Assembly: GCA_900708905.1 (NCBI GenBank)
Contig: CAADRB010000048.1
Coordinates: forward strand, 824,393-888,392
Source: Hymenolepis diminuta
Lineage: Eukaryota; Platyhelminthes; Cestoda; Cyclophyllidea; Hymenolepididae
Length of the DNA stretch: 64,000 nucleotides
Direction: 5' to 3'
Below the pieces are notes generated by a model. It saw only the letters and a list, made by a program, of their open reading frames with translations, searched no databases and was not told the DNA's origin. This document shows positions 36,369 to 46,600 of this stretch, piece after piece (positions within the stretch are counted from its first letter, which is position 1; each line of letters opens with the position of its first letter). Position numbers and translations under genes: made by a program.

Positions 36369-36503
36369 CGGAACTCACCAACATTCTCAATATAGTCTTC
36401 TGGGTCTTTATCAGTTCTTAATAGATTCATTTGTTCCATGATGCACCGAACAATGGCCGAAATTTTGGCAGTTTCACTTGAGTCCATCACTGTGTCGCCA
36501 CTT

Positions 36504-36798
36504 TGCTATAACGTAACCAACTAGGAGTTCTGGTGGTAATCTCGCAGATTCAACAATCTAGAATACTCGGTAATATAGCAACTTAACACAGAAGCTAATA
36601 ACCCACGGCAGATAAGAAGGCACGTTATAGTCAACACGAGTGTATTAACGAAACTCCCTCTCACTCGGTATCGGCCTAAACAAATAAGTACAATTATCAA
36701 TCGTCTTTTATCAGCGAGGAAATAACGAAAGAAATTACATTTTTACTCATAGAAGAAATATTGGGAATGGGGGAAAATAATTATTATTTCTTCTAATA
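36504..36798 (-). repeat. LTR, 5' copy of the short element
   Basis: The 295-bp repeat reads TATTAGAAG at its start and TTATAGCA at its end on the minus strand, the same length as the solo LTR at 38510-38804. The conserved TATAAAA-type promoter is replaced here by a one-base variant. Confidence 0.8.
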
Positions 36799-36860
36799 TA
36801 TGCCATTTACAACTGTAGTGTAAATACATTCGTTCGAATAAAAGGTGAAAAACAGAGGAT
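36799..36860 (-). repeat. Dispersed LTR-element leader repeat, copy C (proximal part)
   Basis: On the minus strand TTCGAACGAATGTATTTACA and AATGGCATA match the start of copies A and B up to the primer-site position. The short LTR element then interrupts it. Confidence 0.6.
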
Positions 36861-36869
36861 CCTACAAAT

Positions 36870-38360
36870 AATGATTTATTTTGGGGAAACTATTATTTTC
36901 TCATGTGCAACACATCCGTTCGCAGATTTGATCACTGGCCCATCTTAGTGGCGAGATTGACCAGGAGACGAGAGAAATGTTATTGAGTCCTAGCAGTATG
37001 TGGAGGATAGTATCTTGGTCGTTTCTTTCGTATCGTTGCACTATATCAGGGCATCACAAGTTGTGCGGGAGTGAGAGAGCCGTAAGATATAGAACACAAA
37101 AATTAATAGCATCAAGACTATTTAAAAAATAATACCTTTCAAAATTCGACGGATCGAACCCTTCCGGTGTGAGTTGTTTGTGATCGCGAACTCAAGTGTC
37201 CTTTCTGGTCTCCATATCGAAGATATCGTTGTCATATGGCTTGATGATTATGGCAGCGTTCCATTGGTGATTTAAATGATGGTTTAGGACACATGCAAGA
37301 TCGCCCGCACTATGAGCGCACCTCGGGTCACACGTTGTCGAGACGCAAAATTGTTATGAAACCAACATCTCTTCACACGCTGTCCTCAAATCTTGGCTTC
37401 TAAATTCTGCTTCGGAGTGGACTGTCCCAACACAGCGGGACATCTTCTTTGGTGAATAATCTATCGATCGAAGAAAAATTTGGCAAAGTAGAGACAGAAT
37501 TTTTAGTTGGGTTCATAATGGGTTGTTTTGGTACACCAAGAGTTCATTGAGGATGGAAATGCGAGAATAGAATAACATCGGACCCTTTCAAATATGAATT
37601 TGTCACCATAGTGTATATCAAACTTTGAGTGGATGCGGAGTGGTAATTTGGAGCTGAGTCCTGGGAGAATCTAGTTTCGGCGACTGAATGGGGATTTCGA
37701 GAATACACAGACACTGATTGCATCCTCCCACGAGATTCTTTTCATTCGTAGGTTCGAGAGTAAGTGACTGAGAGGTATTTTTGCATTTAGGATCTGGATA
37801 AGGCTGAGCTAATCAATCTAGCTAGGTTCACGAGGCTGATATTTCGATCCGTAACGTAGCACTTCTTGGAGATCGTCTTCTACCGCAATTTGGTCTTGCA
37901 TCGCATTGATAAGTAGAGTCACACAGCAGTGTCAGTCTGGAGCTCAAATGGAATACCATTAATGCTTAGATTAGCGTATTTTCTAGAATTAACATTTGCC
38001 TGCATTAACGAACCATACTTCTACGTCATGTGAGTTAACGCTCTCTTGTTATTCGAGTTCTGCCTCGTTGATCTGTTCGTAGAAGATTCTCGGTAGAAGC
38101 CTTCTATGCGGCCATTGTCGTTGCAGTTCTAGCAGCGACGTATTCAATAGGGCTGCCTCGATGATAGCGACGTTCTCCGCAAAATTGGCATCTTCGAAAT
38201 GACTGCTTCTGATATTCGTCGGATGGGGAGTGGGTCTCCTCGGTCAATGGATGATCATTCATTTTCTGTTCCCTTCAGGTTGAACATTCACGGTTAATGA
38301 TCCTTCTGCAGATATGGGTCCGCGACGAGACTTCTTGACTTCGAGTTCCTTGTCCAAGGG
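36870..38360 (-). mobile_element. LTR-retrotransposon gag/protease relic
   Basis: Minus-strand frames show a gag zinc-knuckle-like block (CQFCGERRYHRG near 38155-38200), a second degraded knuckle (DNGRIEGFYRE near 38090), and an aspartic protease block LSINGIPFELQTDTA near 37925-37970 followed directly by a stop. Stops and frame changes occur throughout. It lies just upstream, in the same orientation, of the LTR at 36504-36798, which may have been its 3' LTR. No intact reverse transcriptase or integrase block was recognised. Confidence 0.6.
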
Positions 38361-38387
38361 GGACTGAAATCTGAGTTGAATCCCAGC

Positions 38388-38894
38388 ATGGCAAGTAGAT
38401 CGGAGACGAACAATGAAAATGAGACATCTGAATTGGTTTTCCTCGAGAGAACCAAATCGGAAACTAGTGCAAAGTCAATTAACGATGCCTATATAATGGA
38501 GAACACTTTTGTTAGAAGAAATAACGACTATTTTCCACCGCTCCCAATATTTCTTCTATGAATAAAAATGTAAGTTCTTTCTTTATTTCCCCACCGATAA
38601 AAGACACTTGATAATTTCACCTATTTGTTTAAGACGACACCGATTGAGAGCGAGTTTCGTTAACACACTCCTGTTGACTATAAAATGCCTTCTTATCTGC
38701 CGTGGGTTATCAGCTTCTGTGTTAAGTTGCTATATTACCGAGTATTCTGGATTGTTGGCTCTGCGAGATTACTACCAGAACTCCTAGTTGGTTATGTTAT
38801 AGCAACTTTCATTCTCATTTGTTGTCAAGTTGAAGAGAGAATTGTTGGCGCCAACGACCGAATCCAACTCACTAGTCATCTTTTCATAAGTTAG
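38388..38894 (+). pseudogene. Small ORF split by a solo LTR
   Basis: An open frame from the ATG at 38388 (MASRSETNNENETSELVF...) runs to 38509, where the solo LTR begins. The frame continues from 38810 to a TAG at 38894. Removing the LTR and one copy of the 5-bp duplication (300 bp, a multiple of three) leaves one 69-codon frame including the stop. The first part is hydrophilic, rich in Glu, Ser and Asn. I do not recognise it, and it may itself be part of an older repeat. Confidence 0.35.
38510..38804 (+). mobile_element. Solo LTR with 5-bp target-site duplication
   Basis: The 295-bp LTR starts TGTTAGAAG and ends TTATAGCA and is flanked on both sides by ACTTT (38505-38509 and 38805-38809). 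It contains AATAAA near 38564 and TATAAAATGCC near 38679. It matches the LTRs at 36504-36798 and 36131-36368 in the opposite orientation. The perfect duplication shows that the element inserted here and then lost its interior by LTR-LTR recombination. Confidence 0.9.
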
Positions 38895-39149
38895 GTCGGC
38901 AGAATCTATCGGTTGAAGGTAGGACTAAGTTAGATCATGGTCGCTCCCGTTAACTTTATAAAGCAGCATGGTAATTTGATTGGTGTAGGGGAGATGCACC
39001 ATATTGTTCTTATAAATATCACGGTATTGAATATATAATGTTGCAAACATGCGATTATCACATAGTCTTTGGGATTCTTTGTCGACGTTGAGACGTTCAT
39101 CTGAGTGAAAGTATTTCTCACAACTGAAGAGATTCAAGCATACATGTCC

Positions 39150-39460
39150 GCGTAGTTCGATAACTGCGTCGCCAAAACTGTTGTGATCTGCTTGTTGGGG
39201 TTAGGATAACAAATAAAGCTAACAAATTACAACAGCAACAGTCACCAATTCGTAGTTGTTTGAGTAAAAATATATTCAAGTAAGCCACGACGAGGATTGA
39301 AGCGAGTGAAAGATAGAGAGGGGAGCGTGCTGAGGAAGAGAGGAAACGAGCAAGAAGCGTAGTAGCCAGTAACTGATAGGCGTGTGTTATCGTTTGAGCG
39401 GAAAAAAAGATGGTTTTATATGAGTCATTTGGACATGGAACGTAGATGCACTTTTTAGGT
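39150..39460 (-). repeat. LTR-like segment with primer-site-like end
   Basis: On the minus strand CATATAAAACC near 39417 is followed by C/T-rich sequence, CCCCAACAAGCAG, and TTTTGGCGACGCAG near 39177, a plausible LTR end plus primer-binding site similar to the GTGGCGACACAG of the short element. It resembles 16150-16460. The opposite LTR is not identified. Confidence 0.4.
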
Positions 39461-39629
39461 GAAACGAGGCTGTCATAGAAAGGGAGAAATCGATGGGGGC
39501 GTATAGACATAGTAGATAGGGATTATGCGTCGTAGGAACATAAGAGATGTCACTCCAGCTTAGTGGACGAAAAGCCGAAGTACTGTCATAGAGAATGTGA
39601 ATCAAAGTAATTCTGCAAATGCGGTTGTC

Positions 39630-39735
39630 CTTCATACTCCTCTCTGTAGGACACCGTAATCAAATCATAGATTCCTTAAGATATTGCAATGGCTACGAAT
39701 ACGATCCGACAACACCACAATAGAAGGCGACACGA
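39630..39735 (-). repeat. Dispersed LTR-element leader repeat, copy D (partial)
   Basis: The minus strand reads CTATTGTGGTGTTGTCG, TTGCAATATCTTAAGG and CGGTGTCCTACAGAGAGGAG in the order of copies A-C. Only the downstream half of the repeat is present. Confidence 0.6.
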
Positions 39736-39739
39736 ATAA

Positions 39740-40640
39740 ATATTGTGACATCATCAAATTAGTATATATTTGGTATTCCAAGGACATCGATTCAGTTAAA
39801 TTTACATGTGAACATTCAGCAATCTGTTTTAAAAGGATATTTCCTAATTATTTAGCAACCGATTACTTTTTTTAAAAAATAAAGTAAAAGACAGTGCACA
39901 GTACCATCCAGAAATATGTAAAGACGCTCATCTTAATTCCTCTCTTGTCTCAAGGAATACCAGATCTACCTTTCTCGACGTATGAGCATCCAGGGAAGTA
40001 TGTGCAAATTCTGTAGACTAATAAGTCAGACTCAACACATTCCTTGTTCTTGCTATTTTGGGCATAGCCTAGCTAATTTGGGAGTAAATTGATAATAGAA
40101 GACTCGGCAGAGTCTATTTGGACTGCTCAGGAGGATTACTCAAGTGTAGCAAAAACACTTATTGACATAGCATCCGCAACGACCTTTTGGGAGCAAATTA
40201 GGAGTAAGGTGGATATTCCTAATACTGAAGGAAGCGTACTCTAAATAAACGATCTTGTAGGTCATTTTATGCAGAAATTAAGGTGAAATAAATAACGTAA
40301 CAACCGAATTTGACATGAAAACACGAAATTAAGTTTGCGGTTGAATACACCAATGAGTAAAGCTCTCATTGTCAATAAGTTGTGTGCGCACAAAGTAGGA
40401 AATTAAAATATTTCGTATAAAATATTAAAATGAAGCATTTTATATTTGTCTTAACAACATCGATAATTCAATAAAAATGTACGTAAACATATTATGATGT
40501 AAATATATAATTTTTTCAAACTTAAAACGTCAACATAAATAGAAAAATTGAATTTTATCAGTTATAGATAGTTTATCTCAAGAAAATATCGCTTTACCAA
40601 ATGTTATTGAACTGTTTTGCTGGCCTAAGGTTATCGTCTA
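39740..40640. other. Intergenic, upstream of MYBBP1A
   Basis: AT-rich sequence without a supported gene. The MYBBP1A promoter must lie here or nearer the start, but no distinct motif stands out. Confidence 0.5.
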
Positions 40641-40650
40641 TTTTGAAAGC

Positions 40651-43600
40651 ATGCGTGACTTCGTACTGAAGAAAGCTAACCGTGCGTTTTTGGATATTTT
40701 CTGGGATATCAGCGATACAGAAAATTCAAAACGTACTGCGGCTATTAAGAAGCTGGTAAAATATTTATCAGGTCCAAGGAATGTGAGTAAATGTTTTACT
40801 TATATCTTTCAGGATTTGCAAACCTTTGTAACATACGCCCTTGACAGGCTCTCAAAGGGTCTCAGATCATCACCTACTCCAAAATCTGGTTGCTCAATAG
40901 CTTTAATATCAATTCTTAAAAACAACAAGAACATATCTAAAGAGGCGGTTTTAACTGCTTTCGATAAGCATGTCTATTCTTACAAGGCTACTGACGTAAA
41001 GGTGAGTGTACCCTACTATACATGCATTTAGTTCTTATAATTTTCTGTTTGTTCACATATTTTTAATTGCAGGAGAAATCAGTCACTAATAGGGCCAAAA
41101 TTCTTTGTTTGTATATTTTGGCCGCCTCTAAGAGACTATCAGATCTAGATGCCGATGATCACAGAAAAGTCGCAACTAGTTTGAAGCCGTTATTAAATAC
41201 AGAATGCTGTCTTATTTCTATGAAAGATGTCCTTTCTCAAGTTATCCCAGAAGTGAACTCAAAGTTTGTTGGCACATATGGTGATCTGATTTCCTATATA
41301 TGGGATTTTGCTTGGCAAACGAAAGAACCCAGTGCTTCCGAGCTTATCTTCATTTTAAGGCTTCAAGATTGTTCTGAAGTGTTAAAGTTGGTTAAGATGA
41401 AAAATCGATTTGACATCAATGACAAATCAATGATTAAACGAGTTGTAAACGCAGTAACTAATTGTCTCCCTGCATCGGAGTTTGGAAGAGCTGCTGAATT
41501 GATTTCCAACTTCAAGGATTCTTGCATTTTTGACAAATTATGGGCAAGAATTTCAGGTATGCATAATCGTTCCATAATAGGATGTCTTTAGCTCCGATTG
41601 AGAAAACTGATTCTCCGATTACTCAAAGAATTCAGATCCTAAAAGTGGCATTGGAACTTTTATCAAAGCTTCAAACTGAGGAACAGTTCAAAATAGTCCT
41701 CAAACCTACTCTTTTAGTCTTTCTTCGAAAACAGTTGTCCAATTTGAAACTATCCAGCCATGAGGATGTCTGTAGTTTGCTGAATAATTTGATTTCAGAA
41801 GTAAAAACTTGTCCTACAACAGAAGATTATTATGCGAAGAGTGAAGATAAAGATCAACCAAAAATTGCGGTGGAAAAAGCCATGTGTTTGTTTAGAGTTA
41901 TCGCCGAAAAGATGCCACTTTTTGATATCAGTGTTGCACCCAAGGCACCACATCTTTTATCGGTAATTTGGGTCTATTTTAAATTACATGAATATTCCAA
42001 CTTCGTGCTCTAGTCGTATTTTTGTATTTATGTAGAGCTTACTTGATATAGCTTCCACTGAACTTTCTGCCGAATACCTGGTAAATTGGTCAAGAGATTT
42101 ACAAAGGATGTTTCTGTTTACCAAAGAAGATCCTGAAAATAGCCTCACCGTTGATAAACAGCGTCTTCATATTTTGGATTTACTTCGCCAGATTGTGTTC
42201 ATTCTCACTTCTCGTCCGTCAAGCTCCGTTGATTTGGAGTTTCTATTCGAATCCGTGGACTTCTTTCTTCTGGTTGCTAATAACAACGTTATACCTGTAG
42301 AGTCCACTGAATCAAAAATTACCTCGGCGGTTTCTGGTTCAGCTTTGACACAACTTGGCAGATGCTTAAATTTACTCTTACGTCGAGTTCCGTTGAGGGC
42401 TGAGATTAGAGTAAGCTATTCTGAATGTATACCTATTTCATTTCAGTAGAGCGGTTTAATAACTTTAAATTGCTTGTTAGGAGGATTCTCAGCACGCTAA
42501 GACGTGTAAACAGGCTATGGGAACACTGGATCACTGCATTAAGCACCTTATAGAAACCGATTTGAAGGTCTGTTCTGAGAATTTAGGGAATAAAGAATCG
42601 GAAAATCCTCTTTTACATCGCTTGAAGGTCGCAGAAAAGATGCTTAAGGAAGATGGATCAGATTCAGTTGGACACTGGATTGGCATTCTTTATGCTACAA
42701 CTAACATCTATGCTCTGACTCTTCACACAGGTAAGATTAGCATTACTCTCTTGCAGTCAGTTGTATACTGCCACATTAGTATACCTAGTGGCTACTTGGA
42801 CTTTTAGACAGGGTTGCTGTTTTTTATCACAGACGCAGGTGAACAATAACCACAGAGTAAACTAGGTATACGTTGTTCGTATCCAGTCCAAAGGCGAACT
42901 TTGTTCTTTTTAACACTTATTAGCGATGAAGTATTTGTACTGTTAATTTTTTTTAATGATTAAAATATCTTTTCCCGTAAGCATTCACATGTACTGTGGC
43001 TTTGGTGCATTTCAGAGATAAATGACTGGTAATATCAAAAGTGATCTTGTTTTGACCTAAACCTTGACTGTATTTTACTGATGTCTAATGGTTTTGAAAG
43101 AACAGCTTCGTAGTCGATCAGATGCACAAGATTGTGGCTCTGAAAGAGTGTATGCTCGGTTTCTGAAATGTGTAAATGTAGCATTTACACTCGTATCCGT
43201 CCTGTCTCTCTTCAACATGTATCCGGTCCCCATTTAATCAACAGCCAATTGAAATTCACACTAACCGTAAAACATAGGGTTTGATTCCATTATTGGACCG
43301 ATAATTAATTTAGTTGGTTAGAAGAGGGTCGAAACCATTTCTGTTTGACTTCACAATCGAAACTATTTTATTATAGCTCACATTAAGTCAGAGAAATTTG
43401 GCAATTTTTAATTTTGTGTAAGCAGCTGAAATTGGTTAACAATTAGTAAAAGATAAGAGGTAAGGGATGGAGAACATGTTGAGAATAAAGTCGAGGTATT
43501 AAAGAGTCTTCCTTCGTATTATTTTTTTTAGATCCGGGTTGTATGATACTAAAGGATTAGTTCTTATTCCAAAATTCAAATTTCATGAATCGTCCCCTGA

Positions 43601-46600
43601 ATTATTGAGCAAATTTTTGTTCTGGATATCCAGTATTGATCGCTTAATTATGGCGGCTGGTCCTACTACCGAAGTTCGTTTCCTCTTCTAGATTGAGAAA
43701 CCAGAGTGATTTACATGATATTAGGCAGCCTATATGATCTGCTCTGTAAATGAATTTGACATGCTTTTCATGACTTACTATAGATCCATCCACACCAAAG
43801 GAAACTTCTCTTTTGGAACTCCTCGACGATATTTTCCAAGCTCATCGTCATCGTGCTCTCGCTTCCAACGCCATGGAAACCGACGACGAACAGGAAGATT
43901 CCCCTGAATGGTCTTCTGTTCTTACTGATGCAATGCTCAGTCTCTGTGTTGAACCCTGGAGACTTCTTCGAGATGTGGTGAGTGCCACTTTCGGACGAAT
44001 GGTCGCTGGAAATGAGATCTATATCCAGCCGACATTCGATGTTCCTCTTGAGGTTGTCTTTGGGCTGAAGAAGGCGGAGAAAGAGGAGGAGGAGGAGGAG
44101 ATGAAGTCAGAGAGTCCTCTGGGGCTCATTTTGAGCATTGCTGATAGCAAATCGAAAGCAGCACAGGAGAGAATTGGTGTTGCTGGCGAGGATGATAAAA
44201 GTGATGACGAGGGCGATATTGATGATGAAGACGAGCACGATCATGATGACAAAGAAGAAGATATTGGTGAGTAATAGCTTTAAAATATTTTTGCTCGTGT
44301 CAAGGGCAACTATTTGCAATTTTTAATCATATAGGAACACCTGAGCTAGAGGAACAGTCGAACATCCCGAATGGGTGTTAAAGCGAAAACGAGATTGGTC
44401 AGGACGACTTAGAGTCCTGCTTCATCTGAATTCTGTTCTTCAATTTCTTTAGGTTCCTGAATAATAGTTCTCATGCACAGTGCTCGGGGATATTTGGCAG
44501 ATAGACTTTGAAATGTTAGTCATTGCCATATCGGGACATATATCCCTTATTGCTTAAGATCATAACATATATCTTAACATTGTAGTATTTTTAAATACAA
44601 TTTCACCTTCATTGCCCTTTTCCTTGTGATGGTCCTTGAAAAGCTAATGGATGGTCTATGTAAACCTTGTGGCCGTTATTATTAATGAAAACGCCTATCC
44701 CTTAAATTATTTACGTGAACTAATGTCCATATCGTTGTACTGCATATGGCCACCATAACAACAAGATCTTGTGTTTTCCTTTTTACTGACCTGGATGTCG
44801 ACATGTAGATCGCTTAAATTGTCCCTACACCATCTTGCCTTAAAACGCTAAGTTATGCGATTATTGTCTTGGGGAAATTACTACGGTTTTTTACTTAATA
44901 AATTTGAGGATTAATGGATATTAAATTATCTGTTTAAAAGTTTAAAACTTTAGCTGGAACATTCTCATGAATGCTTGTTGCCATTAATCATTAACCCTCC
45001 TAGATTTAATTATGTTATTTAGAACGGAATCTGCGTAATCAACCGCTCGCTGCTTTGGGGTAATGGTCAAACTTCAAAGCTGGCATACTAGAGGTCACAG
45101 GTTTGATGCTCATTTGTGCACATTTATTTATTTCCCCTGGCAGAGCAAAAAGGGAAGAGATAGTTAATTAAGAGGTGTATTCATTTTTAGAGAGATTATT
45201 CAGGTTGTAGAATTGAGAGTGAGCTTACCTCGTCTGAGTTCCAGATTTACCAACTCTATTACTTTTATTTGAGTTCGATCAGATTTTTCCTTTCCATCAT
45301 CTTGTACCCCATAAGGGACGTTTAGATATCAAGCCTCCAAGTGATATTGGGGAAGTAATCTTAGCTTTCACTTTATTTCTTGATCAATCGTACTGCTAGA
45401 ACACGAGTTTCTCATCTGAATGGCCTCAAATCGTGGCATATTCCATGTTTTTTGTTCAGAGTCCCCAGCTGCATGTTGGACGCATGGACATATTGAAATT
45501 ATTGGGATTATAGATATAATCTTTTTATTGTGTCGCTTGGTATTTCGATAATTTCATACCTTCCGGTGAGTGGTACTTTAAACATTGACTCCTTTTTTTG
45601 AATAAAGTATTCCAAAATTGGAAATTCAAGTTTTCATATTCCCTTCTAATCGTATTTAAGGTTTTGTCTTTTTTAAAATCACTTTTTGTGTAAATCTGTC
45701 TTAATCTTATCTCAGGAAAATCAAATTGACTGTTTTTTTTAATTTAAAGTGCTGTCGGACTTATCTTTATCTTCATGTGGAAAATCCCGGTGACAAGCCT
45801 TTACATGGTAAAGGTATCTATTAACGCCGCCAGATGAAATTTTCGACCGGATTGTTGGTGTATGATATTTAGTATTTTTATTTCATTTCAACAGTACTTG
45901 ACGTCTGATGGTCCAAACCATTGGACCTAACTCCTAGATTCCTGAGCTAGGATTTCGTTCGATTGTCTGAACAGCACCAGTCAAGTCAGAATCCATTTCG
46001 TAATTGTTTTTCACCGTTAATTAACAAGTTGGTGTAGCTGAGCGATTTTCCTAGCCATTCCCAAGGGCAATGAAAGTAACCCGGTGACAGCAATTACGGC
46101 TAAGATACCTTCAGTCTTAAGTTTCAGTATAGCCTTCAAAGGCTACGGTAAGCTATTAACCATAAAAAAGTGTGTGAGGAAATGTATGCTATCATTTGTT
46201 TTTTGGAGAGTGTGTTATAATCTCACACACTATCGAGCCTAGAAATTCCCTCTCGTCATGAGTTGATGGTTGATATTCAACGTCTCTCCGGTTTTGCTAG
46301 AGTATTAATTTTTTTTAATTTTGACTTTTATAGGTGGGTTCGCTGACTTGAGCGATGTGGAGGATTTTCCAGAAGCAGAAGACGAAGAAACTAAAGTTGG
46401 AGATGATTTTGATGAAGAAGACGAATTCCTCACTAATGAACAAATTGAGAAGGAAGACGAAGCCCTTACTGCGCTATTCAAAGCAAACAGAGCATCCCGT
46501 ATTGACACTAAGACACGAAAGGAAACCATTACTTTGTTGAAATTAAGGTAGGGGACAGCGCTAAATGAATTAATAATTTGATTCCATTTGTTTGTCATGA

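Larger units (their letters stand above)
36131..36798 (-). mobile_element. Short LTR element: LTR, short internal part, truncated LTR
   Basis: On the minus strand a 295-bp LTR (36798-36504) is followed by AAAGTGGCGACACAG (primer-site-like), a start codon at 36487 with about 36 gag-like codons (MDSSETAKISAIVR...), and then a second LTR lacking its first part, ending TTATAACA at 36131. Both LTRs resemble the solo LTR at 38510-38804. Flanks GCATA and GCACA agree at 4 of 5 bases, as an aged target duplication would. The unit interrupts copy C of an older repeat, whose halves continue on both sides. It has no pol genes, so it is an internally deleted or miniature non-autonomous element. Confidence 0.75.

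Noticed and set aside
36504..38804. Pairing the solo LTR at 38510 with the LTR at 36504 as one full-length element
   Set aside because: They are in opposite orientations, and the 38510 LTR has its own perfect target duplication.
40783..40812. Treating the 30-bp segment as ten coding residues
   Set aside because: It has textbook donor GTGAGT and acceptor TTTCAG, and without it the two flanking helices join as in MYBBP1A relatives; kept as intron but listed as a finding to check.
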